From Bacillota bacterium (GTDB lineage: Bacteria > Bacillota > Clostridia > Acetivibrionales > DSM-1351), in contig JAEZIV010000406.1 in NCBI GenBank assembly GCA_023436515.1, positions 1-5,998 of the forward strand: a stretch of DNA of 5,998 bases, given 5' to 3'. Position 1 is the stretch's first letter; each line of letters opens with the position of its first letter. The translations under genes were made by a program, and so were the position numbers. A model generated the notes under the pieces. It saw only the letters and a program-made list of their open reading frames with translations. It did no database searches and was not told where the DNA came from. This document shows, in pieces, positions 1 to 5,998 of this stretch.

Positions 1-2
1 TG

Positions 3-812
3 GACTGCGGTGAAGCTACTCAAATTCCGCTGAAATTATGCGGTTGGGGCTTTAAGTCTATTGGTATGGTGCTTTTTACACATTATCATGCCGACCATAT
101 AGCCGGCTTGCCGGGTTTTCTGCTTACGCTGGGGAACTCAGGACGGGAGGAGCCTTTAACCTTAATTGGTCGTCCCGGACTTGAAGCAGTGGTCAAAAGC
201 CTTTTGGTAATAGCTCCACGGCTCCCCTTTGGGATCAACTTTGTTGAACTCCCGGATAACCAAGTCACACATATGGAATATGAGGATATATATATCAGCT
301 CTATGCCTGTGGACCATTGGCTTCCCTGTCTCGCTTACAGCTTCGAGACCAAAAGGCTAAGAAAGTTTGACAGGACCAAGGCTGAGAGTCTGAAGATACC
401 TGTACAATACTGGAAAAGGCTCCATTTGGGAGAGACTGTTACTTTTGAGGATAAGGTAATAAAGCCGGAAATGGTAACAGGAGAGCATAGAAATGGAGTA
501 AAGCTCTCCTATTGCACAGATTCCAGACCGGTAACGGCTTTGGCAGAATTCATAAAAGGTTCGGACCTGTTTATTTGCGAAGGAATGTATGGTGATAAAG
601 ACGAGAGTCCGAAGGCTATAGAAAAGAAACACATGCTTTTCTCTGAAGCTGCCATGCTTGCTCAAAGGGGAGAAGTTAAGGAATTATGGCTTACCCACTA
701 CAGTCCGTCCCTTAAGAATCCCGGGGATCACATCACTCGTGCCACAGCTGTGTTCGAAAATTCAATTGCTGCCGGTGATTTGATGAAAAAAAGCATCAGA
801 CCTCAAGCATAA
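3..812 (+). CDS. RNase Z-like metallo-beta-lactamase-fold hydrolase, 5' end outside the window
   Basis: This is the C-terminal 269 residues of a cytoplasmic two-zinc hydrolase of the RNase Z/ElaC family, which matures tRNA 3' ends by phosphodiester cleavage. The frame is open from base 3 and begins DCGEATQ, the motif I segment that normally follows the first two beta strands. I estimate that 30-40 residues lie off the left edge, giving about 300 in total, usual for the short form. The ATG at 66 is internal, since family sequence continues upstream of it. Visible metal-site residues are HYHADH (81-98), the His of PVDHW (315-317), the Asp of CTDS (519-521) and the His of LTHYSP (696-698). A segment like the FDxxKAxxLxIP of RNase Z follows the third site. 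The HEAT and HST motifs read CEGM (576-587) and HML (630-638), keeping Glu and His but not the rest. Fold assignment is firm. True tRNase Z activity is uncertain, so I give no symbol. Confidence 0.88.
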   Translation, partial: DCGEATQIPLKLCGWGFKSIGMVLFTHYHADHIAGLPGFLLTLGNSGREEPLTLIGRPGLEAVVKSLLVIAPRLPFGINFVELPDNQVTHMEYEDIYISSMPVDHWLPCLAYSFETKRLRKFDRTKAESLKIPVQYWKRLHLGETVTFEDKVIKPEMVTGEHRNGVKLSYCTDSRPVTALAEFIKGSDLFICEGMYGDKDESPKAIEKKHMLFSEAAMLAQRGEVKELWLTHYSPSLKNPGDHITRATAVFENSIAAGDLMKKSIRPQA

Positions 813-859
813 ATATAGTCATGAAATCTATAAATATGAAGGTTTTAAAAATCAAAGCT

Positions 860-869
860 GCAAATTTGC
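860..869. repeat. Perfect 10-base palindrome GCAAATTTGC
   Basis: GCAAATTTGC reads the same on both strands. It is the tightest member of a set of GCAAA/AATTTGC elements in front of gltB, with further copies at 906-923 and 1026-1032. It lies about 190 bases upstream of the proposed -10 box. It could be a half-site pair for a transcription regulator, or chance in AT-rich DNA. I do not recognise it as the site of a known regulator. Confidence 0.35.
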
Positions 870-905
870 GTATATAACAAAATATGTCATTCACGAATAA
901 AAACT

Positions 906-923
906 GCAAAAAAATGAATTTGC
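906..923. repeat. Spaced inverted repeat GCAAA-N8-TTTGC
   Basis: GCAAA at 906-910 and TTTGC at 919-923 are inverted copies separated by 8 bases. They are the same half-sites that abut in the palindrome at 860-869, and both sites are preceded by CT (CTGCAAA at 858-864 and 904-910). As RNA it would be a 5-base-pair, A/U-rich stem with no T run after it, so it is a poor terminator. A protein-binding site is possible but unproven. Confidence 0.25.
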
Positions 924-984
924 CCGCTATAACGGCTGTTTTCTTTGGGTTACAGCACAAAAATACAATAAAAGTTTAGTTCCG

Positions 985-1023
985 AAAACAAAAAACGTAT
1001 ATTTTTTTGAAATTTTTACTTTT
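985..1023. promoter_or_regulatory. A/T tracts upstream of the gltB promoter (possible UP element or curved DNA)
   Basis: Runs of A at 985-988 and 990-995 are followed by runs of T at 1002-1008, 1013-1017 and 1020-1023, the T runs lying about one helical turn apart. Such tracts just upstream of a -35 region can bind the RNA polymerase alpha subunit or bend DNA. This is read from base composition only and is weak in a region that is AT-rich throughout. Confidence 0.3.
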
Positions 1024-1028
1024 ACAAT

Positions 1029-1059
1029 TTGCAATTTCGTGTTATCATAGTTGTATAAT
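1029..1059 (+). promoter_or_regulatory. Probable sigma-A promoter of gltBD
   Basis: A perfect TATAAT (1054-1059) lies 35 bases before the gltB start. The best-placed -35 is TTGCAA (1029-1034), with a 19-base spacer, slightly longer than the preferred 17. A second reading uses TTTACA (1021-1026) and TATCAT (1043-1048) with a 16-base spacer. Transcription would start near 1066 or 1055, leaving a leader of roughly 30-40 bases. The long spacer suits a promoter that needs an activator, as glutamate synthase promoters often do (GltC in Bacillus subtilis), but no such site is identified here. Confidence 0.55.
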
Positions 1060-1080
1060 AAAAAATATATATATAGAAAT

Positions 1081-1085
1081 AAGGG
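1081..1085 (+). promoter_or_regulatory. Ribosome binding site of gltB
   Basis: AAGGG lies 9 bases before the ATG at 1095 and is followed by TGTGG, so it matches the anti-Shine-Dalgarno only in part. There is no other in-frame start nearby upstream, and the protein N-terminus aligns with family members from this ATG, so the start is well supported despite the moderate site. Confidence 0.6.
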
Positions 1086-1094
1086 TGTGGAAAT

Positions 1095-4000
1095 ATGCAA
1101 AAATTCGGTTTACCAAATAAACAGGGACTATATGACCCTGCATTAGAGCATGACGCATGCGGGATGGGATTTGTTGTAAATATAAAAGGTGAAAAATCCC
1201 ACGATATCGTTGCTGACGCTTTGACTGTACTGGAAAACTTAAATCACAGAGGAGCCAGCGGAGCAGACGAAAACACCGGTGACGGAGCCGGAATATTGGT
1301 TCAGATTCCTCATGACTTTTTCAAGAGAGAATGTGAGGTTTTAGGGTTTGAGCTACCTGAAAAAGGAAACTATGGCGTAGGAATGATTTTTGCTCATAAG
1401 TATGATAATTTCAGACAGACGCAGATATCAGCCTTTGAACAGATAGTTCAAGAGGAAGGCCAGAAAATACTTGGCTGGAGAGAAGTCCCCATTGACAAGA
1501 CTACAATAGGGGAGAGTGCAAAATCTGTTATGCCCAGATTTATTCAGGTGTTTATTGAAAAAGCACCTGATATAACTGATGATATGGCTTTTGAAAGAAA
1601 GCTGTATACCATCAGAAAAAGGTCTGAAAAAGTGATTGGACCAATGTGTGAAGATAAGGGAAGCATTTTCTATATAGCCAGCTTATCCTCAAAGACCATC
1701 GTTTATAAAGGTATGCTCACTGCAGAACAGTTGAGGAATTTTTATCTGGATCTATCGGATCTTGACTTTGTATCTGCACTGGCAATGGTTCACTCAAGGT
1801 TCAGCACAAACACCTTCCCCAGTTGGGAAAGAGCACATCCCAACAGGTATCTGGTACATAACGGTGAGATAAATACAATCAGAGGTAATGTCAATTGGAT
1901 GAAAGCCCGACAGAAATGTATGGATTCCGACCTGTTTGACGATATCAACAAGATATATCCCATTGTTGATGAGTCGGGTAGTGACTCCTCCATGTTTGAT
2001 AACAGCCTGGAATTTATGTACCTTACAGGAAAACCACTTCCTCAGGCTATATTGATGATGATTCCAGAGCCTTGGGAAAAAAATGAGCTCATGTCCAAAA
2101 CCAAAAAGGATTTCTATGAATTCCAGAACTTTATTATGGAGCCATGGGACGGACCGGCAGCAATGGCCTTTACAGATGGTGAGGTAATAGGCGGTATGCT
2201 GGACAGAAATGGTCTTCGTCCGTCCAGGTATTATGAAACAAAGGATGGCAAGGTTATACTGGCATCTGAGGTTGGAGTCGTAGATATCAAGCCGGAGAAT
2301 GTTAAGTATAAGGGAAGACTTGAGCCGGGCAGAATGCTTTTAATAGATACAAAAGCCCAGAGAATTATTTCTGACGAGGAGATAAAGGAAAGTGTTTCAA
2401 AAATGCATCCTTACGGCGAATGGGTAAAGAAGCATGTATTCAATTTGAGTGATTTTGCTGTTTCAAAGGTAGAAGAGGAGAAAGTAAGAGAAGACCTGCT
2501 ACAACAGCAAAAGGCTTTCGGATATACCTATGAGGATGTGTATAAGTACATTATGCCTATGGCGACTTCAGCAAATGACCCGGTAGGAGCAATGGGTATG
2601 GACACACCTCTGGCCGTATTATCAGAAAAACCCCAGATGTTATACATGTACTTTAAACAGCTTTTTGCCCAGGTTACAAATCCGCCTATTGATGGAATAA
2701 GAGAAGAAATAGTAACTTCAAGCAGTATTTTACTTGGTACCGCAGGAAATCTCCTTGAGCCTGATCAGGAAAAAACAGCAAGTATTTTTCTGGAGCATCC
2801 TATCTTAACCAATGATCAATTAAATACCTTGAAGAATTTAAATAATGATAAGTTCAAGGCTGTTACAATTTCAATGCTTTATAAAGTATCTGAAGGTACA
2901 GCAGCAATGGAAAAGGCTGTTAAGAGAATATTCAAGGAAGCAGATAAAGCTATCAGTGAGGGATACAATCTTATTGTATTGTCCGATAGGGGAGTTGATG
3001 AGGACAATGCAGCAGTTCCTGCATTACTAGCCTCTTCAGGACTCCATCATCATCTTATAAGAAGAGAGATCAGAACAAGTGTAGGTATAGTGCTTGAGTC
3101 GGCAGAACCCAGAGAAGTACACCATTTCTGTACTCTTATAGGCTATGGTGTAACAGCTATAAATCCCTATCTTGCTTATGAAACCATAAGAGACCTTTCA
3201 GAAAAGGGCTTATTGGGCTCAATGTCCTATGAGGAGGCTAAGAAGAACTTCATAAAGGGTACTGTCAAGGGAGTTCTAAAGGTGCTTACGAAGATGGGTA
3301 TTTCGACTATACGCAGCTATCATGGAGCTCAGATATTTGAAGCCGTTGGACTCGGAAGAGAGCTTATAGACAAATACTTCACCCTCACCCCATCCAGGCT
3401 TGAAGGTATCGGAATCAATGAAATAGCTATGGAGAATCAGATGAGGCATGAAAGTGCCTATGTGGGGTCGCCATACAGCGAAACACTTGAGGTGGGTGGA
3501 ACCTTCCAGTCGAAAGATGACGGAGAAGTTCACATGTACAACCCTGAAACAATTTATATGCTTCAGAAGGCTTGTAGAGAAGGTGATTATCAGCTCTTTA
3601 AGAAGTATTCCAAAAAGATTAATGAAGAGGAAATAATTACATTAAGAAGCATTTTAGAGTTTAACTATAATATAGGTGACACTATACCGGTTGAGGAAGT
3701 GGAATCTGTTGACTCAATTGTAAAGAGATTTAAGACAGGTGCCATGTCCTACGGTTCAATAAGTAAGGAAGCCCACGAATGTCTGGCTATAGCCATGAAC
3801 AGGCTGGGGGGAAAGAGCAATACCGGTGAAGGTGGAGAAGATCCCGAAAGATTTAAAGTTATGGAAAACGGTGACTCCAAAAAGAGTGCCATAAAACAGG
3901 TAGCTTCAGGTCGTTTTGGTGTTACCAGTAACTATCTGGCTAATGCTGTGGAGATACAGATAAAGATGGCTCAGGGTGCAAAGCCCGGTGAAGGCGGACA

Positions 4001-5654
4001 GCTGCCTGGAGGAAAGGTTTATCCTGAAATTGCAAAGGTAAGACATTCCACACCTGGTGTTGACCTGATATCACCTCCACCCCATCATGATATCTATTCA
4101 ATAGAAGATCTGGCGGAGCTTATCCATGACCTTAAGAATGCCAACAGACAGGCAAGAATCAATGTCAAGCTTGTTTCTGAGGTTGGAGTCGGTACTATTG
4201 CAGCAGGTGTGGCAAAGGGCAAGGCCGATGTAATTCTTATCAGCGGATATGACGGTGGAACAGGTGCGTCACCGTGGACAAGTATTAAAAATGCCGGTCT
4301 GCCATGGGAGCTTGGACTTGCAGAAACTCATCAGACCTTGGTTCTCAACAAGCTTAGAGACAGAGTTGTACTTGAAACTGACGGAAAGCTCCTTTCAGGT
4401 AAGGATGTTGTGGTGGCTGCATTGCTCGGAGCTGAAGAGTTCGGCTTTGCTACTACACCCCTCATAGTTCTTGGATGCGTAATGATGAGAGTTTGTAATC
4501 TCAATACATGTCCCGTAGGTATAGCTACTCAGGACGAGAGACTTAGAAAGTACTTCTCCGGGAAGCCGGAATATGTGGAAAACTTCATGAGATTTATTGC
4601 TCAGGAAATGCGTGAAATAATGGCAAAACTAGGTTTTAGGTCTATAAACGAAATGGTTGGACGTACCGACAGACTTAAAGCCAAGGATTCAATAAAGCAT
4701 TGGAAGGCATCTCACCTTGATTTGTCAGCAATACTCTACCAGCCATATGCAGGAGCAGATGTGGGAAGATACAACATGCAGGAACAGAACCACATGATGG
4801 ATAAGTCGCTGGGCATTAAGAAGCTTTTGAGAATGTGCAAGCCTGCGCTGGATCAAAAGAAGCCAATCAGAGCAAAGCTCAAGATTGAAAATGTTGACAG
4901 AGTAGTGGGGACTGTTATCGGTAGTGAGATATCTAAAAAGTACGGTGAGCTGGGTCTGCCTGAAGATACCATCAAGCTTAGCTTTGTGGGGTCAGCGGGA
5001 CAGAGCTTCGGAGCCTTTATTCCAAAGGGTATGACGCTTGAACTGGAAGGGGACTCAAATGACTATATTGGTAAGGGTTTATCAGGAGGAAAGATAATAG
5101 TATATCCTCCAAAGACCTCAGACTTTGAGCCTGAAAAAAACATACTGATTGGTAATGTTGCTTTCTATGGTGCTACCGAGGGTGAAGCATATATAAATGG
5201 TATAGCCGGTGAAAGATTCTGTGTAAGAAACAGTGGCATCAAGGCAGTTGTTGAAGGTGTGGGAGATCATGGCTGTGAATACATGACCGGCGGAAGAGTA
5301 GTTATTCTTGGCAGAATAGGCAGAAACTTTGCGGCAGGTATGTCAGGCGGTATAGCATATGTTCTTGACTTTGATCAGGAGTATTGCAACAAATCTATGG
5401 TATTGCTTGAAAAAATAGAAAATGCTGCAGAGCTGGCAAGTATCAAAGAAATGCTCGAAAAGCATGTTTCGTATACAGGCAGTCCTATGGGTGCTAGAGT
5501 TCTGGCAGATTGGAAGAGCTACGCACAAAGATTTACAAAGGTTATACCAAAGGATTACAAAAAAATGCTTGAGAATATTGAAAATGCCCACCAGCAAGGA
5601 TATGCAGGAGACGAGGCCTTAATGGTGGCATTCGAAGAAAGCTTAAAAAAATAG
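1095..5654 (+). CDS. gltB: Glutamate synthase (NADPH) large subunit, complete
   Basis: The alpha subunit of bacterial glutamate synthase (GOGAT), called GltA in Bacillus subtilis, makes two L-glutamates from L-glutamine and 2-oxoglutarate in the cytoplasm, with electrons from GltD. At 1519 residues it is close to the 1480-1520 usual for the family. A 21-residue propeptide precedes the expected N-terminal nucleophile Cys22 (HDACGMG), which is exposed by processing. The class II glutaminase domain spans about 22-430, with NHRGA, HNGEINT (255-261) and [11 protein letters not shown] central linker domain spans about 465-755. The FMN-binding synthase domain spans about 800-1190, with GAMSYGSIS (882-890), [13 protein letters not shown] from 905 and [10 protein letters not shown] (1050-1059). 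The 3Fe-4S ligands are Cys1128, Cys1134 and Cys1139 (CX5CX4C). The C-terminal glycine-rich beta-helix domain spans about 1240-1480 and includes GSAGQSFG (1299-1306). No frameshift or missing key residue is seen. It is followed by gltD. Confidence 0.98.
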   Translation: MQKFGLPNKQGLYDPALEHDACGMGFVVNIKGEKSHDIVADALTVLENLNHRGASGADENTGDGAGILVQIPHDFFKRECEVLGFELPEKGNYGVGMIFAHKYDNFRQTQISAFEQIVQEEGQKILGWREVPIDKTTIGESAKSVMPRFIQVFIEKAPDITDDMAFERKLYTIRKRSEKVIGPMCEDKGSIFYIASLSSKTIVYKGMLTAEQLRNFYLDLSDLDFVSALAMVHSRFSTNTFPSWERAHPNRYLVHNGEINTIRGNVNWMKARQKCMDSDLFDDINKIYPIVDESGSDSSMFDNSLEFMYLTGKPLPQAILMMIPEPWEKNELMSKTKKDFYEFQNFIMEPWDGPAAMAFTDGEVIGGMLDRNGLRPSRYYETKDGKVILASEVGVVDIKPENVKYKGRLEPGRMLLIDTKAQRIISDEEIKESVSKMHPYGEWVKKHVFNLSDFAVSKVEEEKVREDLLQQQKAFGYTYEDVYKYIMPMATSANDPVGAMGMDTPLAVLSEKPQMLYMYFKQLFAQVTNPPIDGIREEIVTSSSILLGTAGNLLEPDQEKTASIFLEHPILTNDQLNTLKNLNNDKFKAVTISMLYKVSEGTAAMEKAVKRIFKEADKAISEGYNLIVLSDRGVDEDNAAVPALLASSGLHHHLIRREIRTSVGIVLESAEPREVHHFCTLIGYGVTAINPYLAYETIRDLSEKGLLGSMSYEEAKKNFIKGTVKGVLKVLTKMGISTIRSYHGAQIFEAVGLGRELIDKYFTLTPSRLEGIGINEIAMENQMRHESAYVGSPYSETLEVGGTFQSKDDGEVHMYNPETIYMLQKACREGDYQLFKKYSKKINEEEIITLRSILEFNYNIGDTIPVEEVESVDSIVKRFKTGAMSYGSISKEAHECLAIAMNRLGGKSNTGEGGEDPERFKVMENGDSKKSAIKQVASGRFGVTSNYLANAVEIQIKMAQGAKPGEGGQLPGGKVYPEIAKVRHSTPGVDLISPPPHHDIYSIEDLAELIHDLKNANRQARINVKLVSEVGVGTIAAGVAKGKADVILISGYDGGTGASPWTSIKNAGLPWELGLAETHQTLVLNKLRDRVVLETDGKLLSGKDVVVAALLGAEEFGFATTPLIVLGCVMMRVCNLNTCPVGIATQDERLRKYFSGKPEYVENFMRFIAQEMREIMAKLGFRSINEMVGRTDRLKAKDSIKHWKASHLDLSAILYQPYAGADVGRYNMQEQNHMMDKSLGIKKLLRMCKPALDQKKPIRAKLKIENVDRVVGTVIGSEISKKYGELGLPEDTIKLSFVGSAGQSFGAFIPKGMTLELEGDSNDYIGKGLSGGKIIVYPPKTSDFEPEKNILIGNVAFYGATEGEAYINGIAGERFCVRNSGIKAVVEGVGDHGCEYMTGGRVVILGRIGRNFAAGMSGGIAYVLDFDQEYCNKSMVLLEKIENAAELASIKEMLEKHVSYTGSPMGARVLADWKSYAQRFTKVIPKDYKKMLENIENAHQQGYAGDEALMVAFEESLKK

Positions 5655-5687
5655 TGAATTTTTGCATGTTTTGTATGGCATAGTTAT

Positions 5688-5692
5688 GGAGG
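5688..5692 (+). promoter_or_regulatory. Strong ribosome binding site that fixes the gltD start
   Basis: GGAGG ends 5 bases before the ATG at 5698. An in-frame ATG at 5686 would add four residues (MEDS), but this Shine-Dalgarno overlaps that codon and so could not serve it, and nothing SD-like lies before 5686. The start at 5698 also gives the family-typical N-terminus MGKATGF. The site is a better match than the one in front of gltB, so gltD may be translated at least as well as gltB. Confidence 0.75.
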
Positions 5693-5697
5693 ATAGT

Positions 5698-5998
5698 ATG
5701 GGTAAAGCTACTGGATTTTTAGAGTATGAAAGAATAGATCCGAAGAAAAGGGCCCCGGAAGAAAGAATCGGAGACTGGGACGAGATCCGCATAGAACGTG
5801 ATCCTGAAGTGATTAAAACTCAGGCTGCAAGATGCATGAACTGCGGTATCCCCTTCTGTCATGGCGGAGTACTATTAAACGGTATGGCAGCCGGTTGCCC
5901 TGTACACAATCTGATTCCCGAGTGGAATGACCTGATTTTCAAAGGACAATGGAAGGAAGCTTATAAGAGACTTATCAGAACAAATCCCTTCCCTGAAT
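5698..5998 (+). CDS. gltD: Glutamate synthase (NADPH) small subunit, N-terminal part, 3' end outside the window
   Basis: This is the beta subunit of glutamate synthase, called GltB in Bacillus subtilis. It oxidises NADPH through FAD and feeds electrons via two 4Fe-4S clusters to the alpha subunit. Only the first 100 of roughly 490 residues are visible. They begin MGKATGF and contain the cysteine-rich N-terminal ferredoxin-like domain, with Cys46, Cys49, Cys54 and Cys67 in [11 protein letters not shown] and GCPVHNLIP, followed by [18 protein letters not shown]. This matches the Gram-positive form, in which an insert separates the third and fourth cysteines. The FAD and NADPH Rossmann folds lie beyond the right edge. 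It follows gltB by 43 bases with no terminator or promoter between them, so the two are almost certainly one operon. Related flavoproteins (AegA, PreT, NfnB-type) share this domain, but position after gltB makes GltD the clear choice. Confidence 0.96.
   Translation, partial: MGKATGFLEYERIDPKKRAPEERIGDWDEIRIERDPEVIKTQAARCMNCGIPFCHGGVLLNGMAAGCPVHNLIPEWNDLIFKGQWKEAYKRLIRTNPFPE

Larger units (their letters stand above)
813..1094. other. AT-rich intergenic region between the hydrolase gene and gltB
   Basis: These 282 bases hold no supportable gene. I looked for a terminator for the upstream gene and found only weak inverted repeats without a following T run, so where its transcript ends is unclear. 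The right-hand third carries A and T tracts and promoter-like hexamers. The left and middle parts carry GCAAA/TTTGC inverted repeats. The predicted gltB leader is only about 30 bases, too short for a riboswitch or T-box. No regulator gene such as gltC lies between the two genes. Confidence 0.8.

Noticed and set aside
357..665. Minus-strand open frame opposite the hydrolase gene
   Set aside because: Its translation has no recognisable motif, and the + strand frame is a clear conserved protein.
781..798. Inverted repeat TGATG-N8-CATCA at the end of the hydrolase gene as a terminator
   Set aside because: It is a 5-base-pair stem inside the coding region, is not GC-rich and has no T run after it.
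66..812. Taking the ATG at 66 as the start of the hydrolase gene
   Set aside because: The frame is open to the window edge and the upstream codons encode the family motif DCGEATQ, so this Met is internal and the true start lies outside the window.
935..956. Inverted repeat GCTGT-N12-ACAGC as a terminator
   Set aside because: The stem is only 5 base pairs with a 12-base loop, and it is followed by A-rich rather than T-rich sequence on the + strand.
1065..1075. Alternating AT run as a microsatellite
   Set aside because: It is only 11 bases long in an AT-rich leader and needs no special explanation.
1060..1094. Riboswitch or T-box controlling gltB
   Set aside because: The leader from the predicted start site is about 30 bases of A/T-rich sequence with no room for a structured element.
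3276..3533. Minus-strand open frame inside gltB
   Set aside because: It overlaps conserved gltB sequence entirely and has no family resemblance; it is a frame shadow.
1095..5654. GltB as a ferredoxin-dependent plant or cyanobacterial-type synthase, or a fused eukaryotic-type enzyme
   Set aside because: A separate GltD-like subunit follows immediately, which marks the two-subunit NADPH-dependent bacterial form.

Overview
The window looks like an ordinary chromosomal segment from a low-GC Gram-positive bacterium, most likely an anaerobic clostridium of the Ruminiclostridium/Acetivibrio kind. This rests on AT-rich intergenic DNA, moderate-to-low GC coding DNA with many AGA and ATA codons, GGAGG-type ribosome binding sites, and protein sequences that read like Firmicutes family members. 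The species is inference. All three genes lie on the + strand.

Layout: (1) From the left edge to 812 is the 3' part of a metallo-beta-lactamase-fold hydrolase of the RNase Z (ElaC) family; its N-terminus is outside the window. (2) Bases 813-1094 are an AT-rich intergenic region with no convincing terminator. It holds recurring GCAAA/AATTTGC half-sites, A/T tracts and a likely vegetative promoter close to the next gene. (3) Bases 1095-5654 encode the complete 1519-residue large (alpha) subunit of glutamate synthase, with its glutaminase nucleophile, FMN site and 3Fe-4S cysteines intact. (4) After a 43-base gap with a strong ribosome binding site, gltD (small subunit) starts at 5698 and runs off the right edge after 100 codons.

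The two glt genes form the usual gltBD operon. GltD takes electrons from NADPH and passes them through Fe-S clusters to FMN in GltB. GltB releases ammonia from glutamine, channels it to the synthase site and makes two glutamates from glutamine plus 2-oxoglutarate. Together with glutamine synthetase this is the main ammonia assimilation route. The upstream hydrolase has no evident functional link and appears to be a separate transcription unit.

I found no mobile element, CRISPR array, RNA gene or undescribed system. The points worth a second look are modest: divergent RNase Z motifs in the first gene, the repeated half-sites in front of gltB, two competing promoter readings, and an in-frame alternative start for gltD.
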